Source of the DNA: Paramecium pentaurelia
Taxonomy: Eukaryota > Ciliophora > Oligohymenophorea > Peniculida > Parameciidae
Direction: 5' to 3'
Assembly: GCA_905183005.1 (NCBI GenBank)
Contig: CAJJDO010000058.1
Location: 313,706 to 377,705 of the forward strand
DNA length: 64,000 bases
Of the stretch, positions 12,542-25,100 are shown one piece after another. Each line of letters begins with the position of its first letter. The stretch's first letter is position 1. Position numbers and translations under genes: made by a program. The notes under the pieces were generated by a model. The model was given only the letters and a program-made list of their open reading frames with translations, was not told the origin of the DNA and did not search any database.

Positions 12542-14191
12542 TCAACCATCAACAACCATATTGGCTAAGGTATTTTTAACATGTGCTCTTGCTGTATTTG
12601 AAAATGGACTAGGTATAATAGGGGAATTTATAATTTATATAATTTAGGGTGTATTATATTCTACAGCAACAGCTAATCCAGAAGATTTCTTACTTTTGAT
12701 TGCAGTTATTTCAGTTTCTAATCTTTCGATTTCTTTATTTTTAGATATAAACCAAACACATATTCCCATTAATAAAATTGATAAACATATTGGTATTCCA
12801 AAATACGTAATTAATTTATAATATGATGGTTCATCATTATCATAAGCCAAAATAGAAATATTTGTATATCTTTAGAATATAACATTATTTTGAATATTAT
12901 TTTAAATCATGATAGTTTCATTTTAAATTATTTAATAATTCTATTGAGTATTTTTTTGATTTTTTAAAGGATAACAGATAATATAAGGATCTTGAAATTT
13001 AAATTTAGTAAAAAATAATCCAGATTTGGAAGTTCCAAAAAAGAAGTTTTCCATAGAAAAATTATTTTAATCAGTTAAATGACTCATTGTGAGATCTATA
13101 TTTGTTAAATAAAAGAAATCTATATCTATTGCTCCTAATAAAGTATATTATGGAACATGTTTAATTTAGAGTCCATCAAATTTAGTTACAAACATAATAT
13201 GATGTTTATTTTATCCTTATAATATAGCAAATTATTCAGAAACATCAACATCTTTAATTTTACTAAATGTTTCAAATGAATTTAGTTCAATTAATTCTTG
13301 TTCAGTAAAATAATATTCTACACAAATATATTTATGATGATATTAATATACAACAAATATATTGCTTTTGTAATTATCAATTGCAATAAATTCATGTTTG
13401 ATTGTTTAAAATTTGAATTATAATTTAAGTGAAATCTTTATAATGACTACATCCATTTAATAGACAGAAATGCATGACTATTCTTCATCTAATAGAATGA
13501 GATAGATGATATGATTAATTTTCAAAATAGCTAAATCTTTAAATCTAGTATTTGATATCTAATCAATAAAATGTAATTCATTTCCAATTATTTTATAAAG
13601 ATCTAAACCATCTTAACCAACACAAGAAAAGATATAATTATCATATTCTTTAGTAACTCCTCTTTCTTTTCTTTATTTTATTTCACTTAAATCTCTTATC
13701 TAAAGTTTAGCTACTTTTTATTCCATTTATTAAACACTAAATAATACTGCCCCTCTAGTTTGAAACAGTATTCCTAAATTACTTGTACTACAATAAAGTA
13801 ATTAAGGCATTTCAGCCATAGTATCTAAACCTAGTTCTTTGAAATCTGCTTTCCAAATAATTTTAGCAAATTCACCACTAAAGTTCTAATAATTGAATTT
13901 TAACAAATGTAAAAAATAATCTGAAGTTATAAATATTACACCATCTTTAACATGTATCATTGTTACAATATTCTCAAATTATTATCTTTTAGTTTCAAAA
14001 ATTAGATTTAATTCTTTCAAATGACAAAATGGAAATGTTTCATTTGTAATTAATTTTGAATCTTTTGCTTAAAAAAGAGAAAGCAAGAGTGTCTCTTCTT
14101 AAATAGGAATCTAAAATTCAAGTGATTCATTTTGTATTTATCGTATTCGATAAGATTAAACATTAATGATTATGTAAATAAAAATAAACAT
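12542..14191 (-). CDS. Type I membrane protein of unknown function, first of a tandem pair
   Basis: An intronless frame of 549 aa runs from MFIFIYIIINVQSYRIRQ to TGA at 12542-12544. The first residues form a signal peptide. A large region follows that I read as extracellular or lumenal, with many aromatic and beta-type stretches (for example DGVIFITSDYFLHLL and STSNLGILFQTRGAVLF), which might be a beta-propeller. Near the C-terminus is one membrane helix (YFGIPICLSILLMGICVWFI) and a short cytoplasmic tail starting SKNKEIERLE. The neighbour at 14286-15760 has the same plan, so the two probably arose by tandem duplication and diverged. Function unknown. Confidence 0.8.
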
Positions 14192-14285
14192 TTATCATCA
14201 TAAATTTCAAATTTTGAAGGCAATCCTAATTTTAAAGATATGAAATATTTGAATTAAAAAAAGGGATTTAATAAAATATAAGTCA

Positions 14286-15760
14286 TCATTATTATTAGAT
14301 ATTATTGATAATTAAATGTTAATTGCTAGGTGAAAATGGTCTAGAACTTTATTATGTATTGGTTCTTCCACTAGTTGGTATTGATAAACTATATCCTTTT
14401 ATACTCTTTGCAATTTTTCTTTCTTCTTTTCTTAGACTATAATACCATTTGAAAATCATAATGACTAAATAATGTAATGACTATTAATACTTATCAATGT
14501 AAATATACAAAACAATAATGTAATTAAGATAATTACTAAATAAGATTAATGTTAATATAAATAAGTAGAAACCAAATTAACTTAAAAATTAAGATGATGT
14601 CTCTCTATTGTAGTACCATTATAAGAAACATTATATACTAAAGAATAGATTTCAGAATTATCTTAATAAATTTGACAATCAATTTTTAATGGTATCAATT
14701 ATAATTGACTACTAAAGAGTTGAGTTGCTGTGATACCTATCAATTCATTATTTCTTAATTCAAAATCTCTTAAATTATATTTTATGATATCATTAGATAA
14801 TGAAGTACCAAAATTAAATGCCACCATATGTCTACTATTACCTTAAATAATTGCATATTCATTATTAACATCTACATCTTTTATTTTATTAGTATAAATT
14901 AAATTTTATATTCTCCATTCAGTATCATCTACAACATATTCAACAATTGCATATCTTAATTTCCATTTATATCCAACAAATATATTAATTCCATTTTTTG
15001 TATCTACTGCAATACCACCTTCTTGAACATCAATTTTTCTGACTTTAAAATCTATTACATTTTCATAACTATTCATTTTAGCAATAATCAAACCCATATA
15101 ACAATCTAAAATGTATAAAGTTGTTTTAAATATAGTGAAATCTTTAACACATAATTAATTTTATCCAATATCTACATGATTTATAGTTCTATAATAAGTA
15201 AGATTATTTAAATGATAGATATCTATGCCATTTAAACTTACTGCTGTATATATAAAATCACCATATATATTTGTAAGCCAACGTTCTTATCTAGGAATCC
15301 ATTCTGCAAATTCAATTATGCTTAATGGCTATAAATAAACAACAAAAGCTTTTGTATCTGTGATTAATAATAAAATGTTATCATTCAAAATGATTTGATG
15401 AATATAATTAATCTCATATTTTGATAGATCATAAGACATTTTTTCTTTCAGATTATTTTTATGGATTATTACTAATCTCAAATTTGTAGAAATAATAGCA
15501 ATACGATGATCATCTTAACTTACTAAAATAAGCTCTTCCATATTATCTTCTGAAAATTCTATTATTTAATATTAACTTATGCTTTCCTATATTGATTTTT
15601 ATCTTAATTCACATCCTGTTCCATTCAATTATCCATCCCATGCATGTGGTAATTACAATATAGTGCTTCTTACTCCTTCATGAACATTAAAATAAGCATT
15701 GTTATCGTTGATTTCTACTATTACTTATCCAAAAATGCCATATATTAAAAACAAAAACAT
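14286..15760 (-). CDS. Type I membrane protein of unknown function, second of a tandem pair
   Basis: The protein starts MFLFLIYGIFGQVIVEIND, a signal peptide, and after splicing a 26-nt intron (GTATTA...TTTAG) within the membrane segment gives 482 aa. The ectodomain begins with NAYFNVHEGVRSTILQLPHA and continues with beta-type sequence. One helix (YLVIILITLLFCIFTLIIIM) is followed by a basic stop-transfer tail (KWYYSLRKEERKIAKSIK) and a Ser/Thr/Pro-rich end. The layout equals that of the downstream gene at 12542-14191. Its ATG lies only 4 bp from the ATG of the divergent LysM-TLDc gene, leaving practically no room for separate promoters. Function unknown. Confidence 0.8.
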
Positions 15761-15764
15761 TTAT

Positions 15765-17418
15765 ATGCTTAAAATATTTAAGAAAGCATTTTCAAAAAAT
15801 AAGAAATCTCTTACATAATCATTTTAGTCAGAACAACCAGAACTTCCTCCTATTCATAAAGCTTCAACATAAGACTTTTAAGTAATTGATGAAAAAACAA
15901 TGGATACAATTCAAGAAACATATCAATAAAAATAAAGAAGTCAATCATTTGAAGCTAAAGAAGAACCTCTTAAATAATAAGAAGAATTTATGGAATATTT
16001 AGTATAAGAAGATGATTCATTTTTTGGAATTGCTCTTAAGTTTAGTGTTAATGAAGGATACTTAATGAGGATCAATAATCTATCTAGTGATATGATTTTT
16101 TAAAATTAGATTTTAAAAGTTCCAATAACAAATCAACCTCGTTTTTCTATTGTAAAGATTCCTGATTAAATTAAACATTCAGAAAATATATGGGAACAAG
16201 AAAAGTTTAGTTAGAAATGTAATTCTTTATTAATATCAATTATCTAGTTGAAGTGATTTATTGCAATAACAAATAAAATTCTAATGGAACTTTAACATTA
16301 ACAGGTGACATTGTATTGTTTGATCCATGCTAATAAGAATAGATACAAGATAAATAAAATAAAGTACGTATGAATGCTTGTATTTCCATGATTGATATCA
16401 ATGAAGCTGTAACTTATGTTTTATAAAATTAAAATGGATGTTTAGATTATATTGTATAAATCCTATTATCAGGTATTGGAAAACCTTAATTTGAAAAAAA
16501 GTATTCTAAACAATTAAAAAAATATAAGAAATAAAAAAAGAGTATTGCAACTGTATTTTTTAGAGTATGATAATTTATTTAAATATATTAAGCATGCAGA
16601 AAGAGATAGAGATGGAAAATTATACTCTGAAGAAATTAAAAAGACTAATTGTGCATTTATTGCAAAATTTATAAATGAAGCTTGTACTGGATACTCTGAA
16701 TAATCTAAATTAACAAAATTACCATATATAGATTTAATTGAAGATTCTAAATAGAAAAAATAAATGGAAACTGATGAAATTTAAGATGTTATTGGTGAAA
16801 GAATGGGAAGTATATTATATATATATATATATAATAATTTTAGAATTATGGGCTTGTTTAGAATATGTGCCTGTTCTAAAAGAATCCTCTAATTGTTTCA
16901 CTAATACTACTTATAAGCAAATCATTGAATAAATTCCAGCTGTGTATCGTTTAGCTGAATGGGTTAAATAATATAATATTGATGATGATGGATCAAGCTT
17001 TTTAAATATGCTTTATGAAATTAAAAATAAATCTCCAATCATTATTATTATAAAGGATTTTGATAACTTTATATTTGGAACTTATATTTCAACAGAGATT
17101 CATTAATATAGTTTGGGATTTAAAGGAAATGGAGAAACCTTTTTATTTAATTATGATTAAGAAGTATAAAATATATATTATTTATTTTAGAAAAATGAAA
17201 TTAAACCATATTTTTGGACAGAAAAAAATAGAGATTTTATTTATTGTGATGAAACAGGTTTAGGTATAGGTTGTGGAGATAAATTTGGTTTATTTATTGA
17301 TCAAAGTTTAACATTTGGATATTCAAATCCATGTGAAACTTTTGAAAATATAAGATTTACTAAATCTGAAAAATTCAAAATTATGCATCTTGAAATTTGG
17401 GCAATTTTGCAATAATGA
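15765..17418 (+). CDS. LysM-TLDc protein (OXR1/NCOA7-like)
   Basis: Three introns (29, 28 and 34 nt; the last contains an AT repeat) give 520 aa. Residues about 90-130 form a LysM-like motif (FFGIALKFSVNEGYLMRINN). A middle region resembles the GRAM-like part of OXR1/NCOA7 proteins (TLTGDIVLFDPCQQ... RMNACISMIDINEAVTYVLQ). The C-terminus is a TLDc domain: YLRT-type IIIIIKDFDNFIFGTYISTE, SLGFKGNGETFLFNYD, GLGIGCGDKFGLFIDQSL and MHLEIWAILQQ. Established knowledge: LysM-TLDc proteins protect against oxidative stress, and TLDc domains bind the V-ATPase. The start MLKIFKKAFSKNKKS is the only ATG upstream of LysM in this frame. It is transcribed away from the membrane-protein gene starting at 15760. 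Confidence 0.88.
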
Positions 17419-17479
17419 ATATAAAATTCTCTTGTTATTCATTAAATTATTGTTTTCTTTCTCTCCAGTAAAAAATTAA

Positions 17480-18140
17480 ATGACACATTTTTTTTAATTT
17501 CTTTTCATAATTTTATATAACCTTAATTTAAAATATAGTTTCCAACTACTAAAACATTTCTTCAGATTTAATTAATTTGTTGATTGATTATAAAAATGTA
17601 CGCAGTAACTATTTTATTAAATCAACTAAATTATATATAATTAAACTAGAAAATACCATATACATGTCAAAATTATTTACATTTTCTAATGTAAACACTA
17701 TTAAGGATATTGATTCTATTAGTAATAAAAGAAATTTACTTATATTTGAGAAATACATTTAAAATAAGCTTAAGAAAACAACCGTTGTGGGATTATCAAA
17801 ATTAAAAAAATTTGATTAGAGAATTAAAACATGTAATATGTATAAAGAGAATCTTAAACAAAGTAGTCAATCAAGTTTTAACAATTTTGATCTAAGATCT
17901 CATCGATTAAATCTATCTGAAAAATCTCTAGCTTCTATTTTGATAAATAAATAAAGAGAAACAAATAGTATTAAAGCATTTAGTAGACCATCATCAATAC
18001 ATAAGAAAGTTAGCTTTTAGAATCTTGTTATTGTAATAGACACAAATATAGGAATATAGAAAAAAGAAAAATTGATTGATAAAGAATCAAAATTAAGAAA
18101 TGGATACTTTTTCAATTCAAATCAGATTATTTAATAATGA
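17480..18140 (+). CDS. Uncharacterised basic protein, 210 aa
   Basis: ATG at 17480 (MTHFFQFLFIILYNLNL) joins the main frame after one 28-nt intron (GTTTCC...TTCAG), giving 633 coding bases. The protein is Lys/Ser/Asn-rich with SQSSFNNFDLRSHRLNLSEK and a tail ending NSNQIIQQ. The first 15 residues are hydrophobic. I do not recognise a family. It lies 61 bp after the LysM-TLDc stop and on the same strand. Confidence 0.6.
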
Positions 18141-18261
18141 TGCTTTTGAAATTCATTTAAATTTTTATTTTTCTTTTCCTACAACTCCCCTCTACAATTT
18201 ATATTATTTTCCGATAATTTATAATTCTTATTAAAACAGTATCATATAATTTTTTTTAATT

Positions 18262-18732
18262 ATGATCTAATCTTTTAAAATAACTAGAAAACTCTAAATT
18301 AACATTGATTCATCAACATAAAGTGATTAATAGAGTACTAATTTTCAATCAGAAAGAAATCTACTCATCTCAACACCATCTCTGCTTTAGAAACTTAAAT
18401 TAAAGCCTATTTAAGAATTCTCAATTATTACTTAAACAAATAACCATTTTTAAATGAAGTCCTCAATCAAGACTAATCCTTCCTTCTAGTTAAATGATAA
18501 CATAGATTAGTTGAAATAATCATGTTTAAGGCAAAATTAGAAAAAAGTGAGCTTCTGTGAAAAAGTCCTTATCATTGAAACTTAAAAAGGAGTTATAAAG
18601 AGGGAAAGAATATCCACAAAAGATGAATAATAAAATTATTCCAGAACACCAAAAAGAAGAAATTGCATTTTAATTCATCCTTAATAAAGAACTTTGAAGA
18701 CCTGCTAGTCAATTTTTATTGATCAGCTTTGA
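18262..18732 (+). CDS. Uncharacterised Ser/Lys/Gln-rich protein, 156 aa
   Basis: A single uninterrupted ciliate-code frame starts MIQSFKITRKLQINIDSS and stops at TGA 18730-18732. Composition is Ser/Thr/Gln/Lys-rich and probably disordered; a short hydrophobic patch (KVSFCEKVLIIE) is the only likely folded segment. No known domain. Because the frame is short and low in complexity, coding status rests on the start, stop and spacing to its neighbours. Confidence 0.5.
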
Positions 18733-18786
18733 AATCTGATGAAAATTTGAATAAATATTAGTTTATAATTTATTTAATTGAAAAAA

Positions 18787-19387
18787 ATGGCCTTAGATTA
18801 GAGATCTCCTTTTGAATTAAGAATCTGGCACTTTTATACAGAAGAAGAAAAATCAATAACTCTTTTGAATGCTTATAAATAAAGAGTTTTGTTTTCTGAA
18901 GATATTAAGTCTTTGCTTCTAAAAGATAGATTAAATACATGGTCATATTGGGGATTTCCAGCAGCTTGTTATGCTCTATTTCATTATACTGGAGCATTGT
19001 AACCATACATAGCTACTAAATATTCATTGTCTACATAAAGATTGATTCCTGCAGCAATTTCAGGTATTCTTTGGCTAGGTTGGTTACACTTTAATCCATT
19101 TTACAATGCCTTATAAAAGTATTAATTATTCTCATAATTATTCTAGTGAGAAGTTGCATTTGCTAAATTTAATAGAAAGAAGAGTTGGATTAAATATGAA
19201 GGCACTTAATGAGTAAGTTCCTCGTACTTGGACAACTTAGGAGATTCACAGATAAATAAGAGAGTCTTACAACAATAGACATGGTTTCTTCACAAATATA
19301 CTATATCCAAGTGAGGAAAGAGCATCCCCTTTATAAGATATTTCAAGTTATCCATTTAAATACAGAAGAGATAAGATTGTAAAATGA
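18787..19387 (+). CDS. Uncharacterised two-helix membrane protein, 190 aa
   Basis: Begins MALDQRSPFELRIWHFYTEE. A 28-nt intron (GTATTA...TCTAG) follows NPFYNALQ and restores frame, giving 573 coding bases. Two hydrophobic segments (YWGFPAACYALFHYTGAL and LIPAAISGILWLGWLHFN) are separated by a short loop. A soluble, basic C-terminal half follows, with PRTWTTQEIHRQIRE and ends RRDKIVK. The shape is like small mitochondrial inner-membrane subunits of ciliates, but that is a guess. Confidence 0.65.
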
Positions 19388-19511
19388 TAAACCACACATC
19401 CTACACATAATAATTATCATATAGCATCAAAACTTAATATGCCATAATCATAAGCATTTATAATTTGGTCATTCTTATATCGAATACTATTAATTCCTCT
19501 TGGTTTGTCAT

Positions 19512-20284
19512 TCATTATTTATATGCATTTCTGAAAATTAATTTGATTAACATCTCAAACTTGAATAGTTCAATTTGTGGAAAAACTTAAAATAATTGAA
19601 TAATCTTTTAGTTTCATAATTGATTTTACAGAAATCCATAAATCCATCTAAAGTTATTATATGATTTCAACTTTCTCTAGATCATTGAGTTTTATTATTC
19701 TATCTTCTAATCCTATTAGATTTTACATATTCTTTTAGTAGTTTTTATTGATCAAAAATTGATAACCTTTTTCATTAACAATATTTAAGAAATAATCATG
19801 AATTTAGATTGAACATGAATAATGAATTGAATTTTTTTCTATTTTTTCAATCAACTCTTTTGTTTCTATATGATAAAATCTAATAATTCTAATCTCTTTA
19901 GAGGTAACAATAATTAATAAATCAAAAAAATCTGATCTTCAAATCGGCATATGCTTTGCATTATATTTCATATTGATCAATTTTAATCATCAATATCCCA
20001 AATTCTAAAACACACCTAAGATGTTTAATAATAAATAAATAGTATATTATTTTTATCATACTAAAAAGTTTAAAAAGATTTGCTGTAATTATTTAATGAT
20101 GAGACCACAAATATGATGATTATATTAGTTAAATACTTTATGTTTTATCAGTATTAATAGATAAATCTATAACTCCTAAATGATGATTTTGCAATATAGT
20201 TTTATTGAATTAAAAAGTTTGAAATTAATGATCAACATTTTCATCTAAAGTCCCATAAGCCAAAAATTCTTTTGAAATATCCAT
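19512..20284 (-). pseudogene. WD40-like gene, apparently degenerate
   Basis: Fragments look like WD40 blades: a block starting MDISKEFLAYGTLDENVDH with HHLGVIDLSINTDK, and, in another frame, VCFRIWDIDDQ preceded by FVVSSLNNYSKSFQTF. The blocks lie in different frames, and I found no GT-AG intron of ordinary ciliate length that joins them; in-frame TGAs interrupt both. The 3' part (ending near 19512) is low in identifiable motifs. A decayed duplicate of a Ski8/WDR61-type protein is possible. Boundaries are approximate and the call is weak. Confidence 0.35.
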
Positions 20285-20345
20285 ATATCTTGAACTAAAT
20301 ATTAAAATTTATAATCTCTTAAATCATTATAAATATATTTATTTA

Positions 20346-21164
20346 TCATGCATATTCATTTTTTAATTTTAATTTCTATTCAGTTTAGGATAGTAAATTA
20401 AACTCTTTTTAATTATTTCTCAAATTTTACAATTTACGAGCTTTTTCTCTTTCCTATATAATTAATTATTTTCGATTATGCTAAAAATAAATTAATTTAT
20501 TAATATACTTCATTATATTGTGCCCACATCTTTTCATCCTCCTTCTCCTATTACTTTTTTTGTTCATTTTCTTATCTTTATTTAGCTTAATCATTTCTGA
20601 TTTGTTATCTTTATTCTTCTGACATTCCTTTGTAATGGTAAGGTATGACTCTATGAGGAGCCAAAGCACTTTAACAGGTTGCAGTACTTTATGTATAATA
20701 AAAGAGGATTGTACTTCTCTGTCCAGACATCATTATTCATTATTTCTTGCTGATGTTATTTCTTTTCTTATTAAGCTAATGCTGCCATATATTATTCTCT
20801 ATCCTGTTTTTCTTTGGCCATTTAGTTATTAATTTGCTGATTTGCTATTTCCATTTCAACTCTTCTTCTCTGTTGTTCTTGATCTAAATCTTTTAAGGCC
20901 TAATTAATTTGTAAAGTCTATGAATCATATTATTATTAGATCTGCTTATTTAATTATTTTTTGGCCTGGTTCTCTTGAGTTTATTATTATACCCAATCTC
21001 TCATTTACAGTTACTACAATTTTCTTCTATCTCCCGCAGCTAAAATAGAGAATGAAATAGGATGATTTACTCAAGTCTTCCCCATCTAACATTTTCAAAT
21101 TGGAAACTCCGACTTATTATTTCATTTGTGCATGATTGTAAGTAGGGTTTTAATAATGACTCAT
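20346..21164 (-). CDS. RIB43A: RIB43A-family ciliary doublet-microtubule protein
   Basis: Three introns (31, 28 and 28 nt) give exactly 243 aa. The protein opens MSHYQNPTYNHAQMK and is almost wholly alpha-helical and Gln/Glu/Lys/Arg-rich. Family landmarks are clear: GEDLTAGDRRKLQQLQMRDW near residue 30, ALKDLDQEQQRRRVEMEIAN, NNDVWTENTATCQSALAPHR followed by VIPYHYKGMSEEQRQQI, and the tail EREKARKLQNLRNNQKEF. Established knowledge: RIB43A lies inside the A-tubule of ciliary doublets and stabilises the protofilament ribbon. The stop of fibrillarin is 21 bp upstream of its ATG on the same strand. Confidence 0.92.
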
Positions 21165-21185
21165 TAAATATTTATATTTTAATTT

Positions 21186-22075
21186 TCAAGCATTATATAC
21201 TCCAATAACAATAGCATGATCTCTTTCATATGGTTCTAAAGTCAATTATTCTAGAGGTGTAAGGCCTTCATCCTGTAAACATAATACAATATTATTATAC
21301 CTTCAATCTTTGCACTTCATGTTAAAAGACTACTTCAGCTCTATTAGTGGAATCTATGCAATTAGCTTTGATGGAGATCATAAAATGACCACCTTTCTTC
21401 AAGAAATATTGGGAATTCAAACCAACAATTCTAGCTTGATCTGGTTATGCAACATCGGCAAATACAACATCAACCATTCCAACAAGCATCCTGTACTCAA
21501 GAGGCTTTCTAGCATCAGCAATAATAGGAACAATATTTGTTCTTTTCTTAGCCATATTGACTAGATCTCTACCTGATCTATGAGAGAATTCAACAGCATA
21601 TACGACACCTAAACTAAATTTTATATAATATACCTTCTGATCCTATGATGTCTGACACATGAGAAACTGTAGTTCCAGATGCAGCTCCTAAATATAATAC
21701 TTTAGCACCAGGCTTTATGAAAATATCACTCACTCCACCTATAACTCCTGCTGCAATCTTTGATCTGAATGGATTCCAAACTCTATATTCTACTTTCTCT
21801 CCTGTTTGTTTATCTTCAACAGAAATTCTTTTTTCATTATAAACTGATTCTCCTGGCACCATATTTTTAGTAACCAAAGCCTCTTATTATCCTTTAGCCA
21901 CAAAAACTCCTTCCAATCTTGGATGAGGAACTACAAACGCTTTTGGAGGTCCTCCAAAACGACCTCCTCTTCCACCTCTTGGGGCTCCTCTGCCTCTTGG
22001 AGCTCCTCTTCCTCGGTCTCCTCCTCTACCACCTCCTCGTGAATCTCCTCTTCCACCTCTGAAATCTCTACCCAT
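21186..22075 (-). CDS. NOP1: Fibrillarin (box C/D snoRNP 2'-O-methyltransferase)
   Basis: Two introns (25 and 28 nt) give 278 aa. The first 50 residues are a GAR domain (MGRDFRGGRGDSRGGGRGG...). The methyltransferase domain follows: VYNEKRISVEDKQTGEKVEY, the SAM-binding VLYLGAASGTTVSHVSDIIG, VVYAVEFSHRSGRDLVNMAK, VFADVAQPDQARIVGLN and FMISIKANCIDSTN, ending GVYNA. All are strongly conserved in fibrillarins. Function: rRNA 2'-O-methylation guided by box C/D snoRNAs in the nucleolus. The GAR region is relatively GC-rich, a local departure from the window average. Confidence 0.97.
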
Positions 22076-22151
22076 AAATTATAATTTAAAATTAAATTTT
22101 TATTCAATCCAAAAATATATTCAATTTATTATTCAACTATACTTTTCATCA

Positions 22152-25100
22152 TCACTCTATTTCTAGACAAATATCAGTATTTGAGACTTTATTTGTCTTA
22201 TTAAATGGCCCTGTAAACATTTTCTTCTCAACTTTGCCTTCTTTCAACTTCCCCAAACTATACAACGAAATTATACACCATCTCACCTCTGTATTGTCTT
22301 AACTTATATAAATTCCTAATTAAGTATTTTTAGGCACATCTCCTTTATTTAAATTAAAATTAAAACTCAAATCTTTGATATAACCATTAACAATATTCAT
22401 ATTCTATTTTGTTTAACACAATTTCAATAATTTATCTTGAATCACTTTACCATCATTGATTAATTGAATCATTATTTGATTGTCTCCATTATTAGGTAAG
22501 TTTGATATTGAATGTATATGTATATCTAATCCTGTTTTTTGTTTCTGATTTAATTTCCTAATATCTGTTCGAACATCTCCTTAATGAATTTAGAATTCAA
22601 TCTTCTCCTTCAATTTCTTAATCAGTTTATAATCTAAAGGGGTTTGCAATCTAGGACTCTTATATAATTCTGTGAATAATTTGGTTGTATATAATTTCTT
22701 ATTAAAAACCATATTCATAGCAAACCATGCTATCAAAACATCATCATAAACTTCGATTAAAACAAAGTACCCTTCTTTGCATTTTAACATATCCTCAATA
22801 TCTATAATGAAAACAGCTGAATTTGGAACAATCATCTCTTATATGCAATCATCCTCATTTTATTACTTTACAATTTCATTATTCTTTAAAATCTTCAAAA
22901 CAACTTTTCTATTTTTTAACTAAACTTCTTAAATCTAAATAGTAACTGGTAAATATCTAGATACATTTGAAAGTTTCTTTGAATCTTTTTCTTTTACTTC
23001 ATCTTCTTCATCTTCTTGAGTATAACCACCTTTAGATTTGCTCATTCTATAAGATGGTGTTCTTTCATAAAAATCTAATTACAAAGGTACTTCTTTAATT
23101 AATAGTTTAATCTCAAAACTTAACTTTTTATTATTTATTGTATATAAGTTTAATCTAAATTCACCAGTTTAAATTGATGTTTTCTTAAAAACATTCAATT
23201 AAGCCATTCCCAAAAATTAATTATTTTAATGGATTATGAATACATAATTTAAAAGATTATACTTAGAAAATTTATCCTATAAATACTTCTTTCCTACTCT
23301 AAATGTAGCATAGTAATTAGAATTACATATATGTTTTGAATCAGTAGAAAATATATCTAAATCATCTTTTACTTAACATTATCTTTACAAAACATCATCT
23401 ATAATCTTTTACTCAGATTAAATAGATATGCTGATCTATAGATTGTCTTTAGATACAAAATTGTATGTTTGAGATAATTAAACTATAATTTAAGTATTCC
23501 ATTCTGGATTTTCCACATTTTTAACTTTTTCTTCTTCTTAAATAGCAAATTTATTTATTGTAGGTAAATTCTTAAGTTATTCCTTCTTGCTCATCAAAAC
23601 AAAATCTAATTAAATATTACTTTTAACCATGTCTTTTTGATGAAATGGAGCTTATTAACCAGGAGGTTTAATTAAATTAACTTAAAATAAACCTGAATCA
23701 ATTTATAAATTATTTAGATCTTCTGTATCTTTGAATAATTGAGCCACATACCATCCCAATAATGCATTATTCTAATAAATAGCAATATAAACATAAGCAT
23801 CTTTTGTAGTAAATCCCTCTTGCTCAATAATGGATATTATATTACCATAATCTAATGAAAATTCTGCATGTAAATTATATCTTTATGATTTATCAGTAAC
23901 TTCATTTGGAATCAAATTCTAAGTCATAACACAATCTGTTTCACTTTCATCTTTTAATATGATATCATTAATGAAGAACCCAATTTTCAATTTCAATTCA
24001 TTATATTTTTTTGTATCCAAATTATTCAATTTTAAAATATCCATTGCTACAATTCCTGCTCCACTTATCACTACCTTATTTCTTGTACTCCCTAAATCTG
24101 GTTCCTAAGGTATTTCAATATTTTTTTAAGATCTAACTGTTTAATCTCCTCCTTGTGTAGCCTTTAATTTACGTTTCAATTTGTTAAATTACTTAACATT
24201 GGTTATTTAATTAGATAGTCCATCTTATTATTATAATTGAAGGAGATGTCTACTTGTTAAACCTCCTTTATTTGTCCTATCACCTCTTACTGTTCTATCC
24301 CCTCTAATAGTTCTATCTCCTCTAATTGTATTATCTCCATTAGCTCTTCTAGTTGCCTCTTTTACATCTATGTTTCTCCTACTGTCAACCTAATCTTCTT
24401 AAATTAATTAAATTCTAATATTTTTTGTGGATCCTCTTTATGAATCTTTATCAAAATGTTTAATAGATTCTAATTTAATAATTGCATCACTAGATTATTG
24501 ACTATTTTTCTCTTGAGTTGGTAAATGTTCCATACTATCTATTTTTTTACTGAATCTACTTTTCACTTAATATTTCTATTATATGCTTGTAGTGGGAGAT
24601 TCCTTTTATTTTTCATCTCCAAAATATTCATCATCATTGATCTAATATGTAGGTCTAAGAGTTCTTTATTTTTTAGCAGGGGATAATGGTAAGTCTCCAA
24701 ATAATTGAGGTTCTCTCTCTCTTAAAGGTTTATCATATGCAAAAGCCTTAGCTAGATCTTTAGGGAGTTAGGCTTCATCTTTGATTTCTTACCTTATAAT
24801 TTTACATTCTCTATGAACATGATAATGTGGAATATGATAATCACTTTCTACAAAGATAATTTCATCGAGATGTTAAGGTTATTGCATAATTCTAAAGTAT
24901 AAACATAAATTTCCATAATAAGGATATTCTTTATTATATATTAAAAGATCTCGTGGTTTGTATTATTATTGATAGAATGGCAATTTATATTTACCTATGT
25001 ATAATGATCCAGTACGATCAAATAATTTAAAGACAGTCCAACCTAGCATAGATAGAGATCCATCACTTTCAAATACCCAAATTTCAATATATAGAATAGT

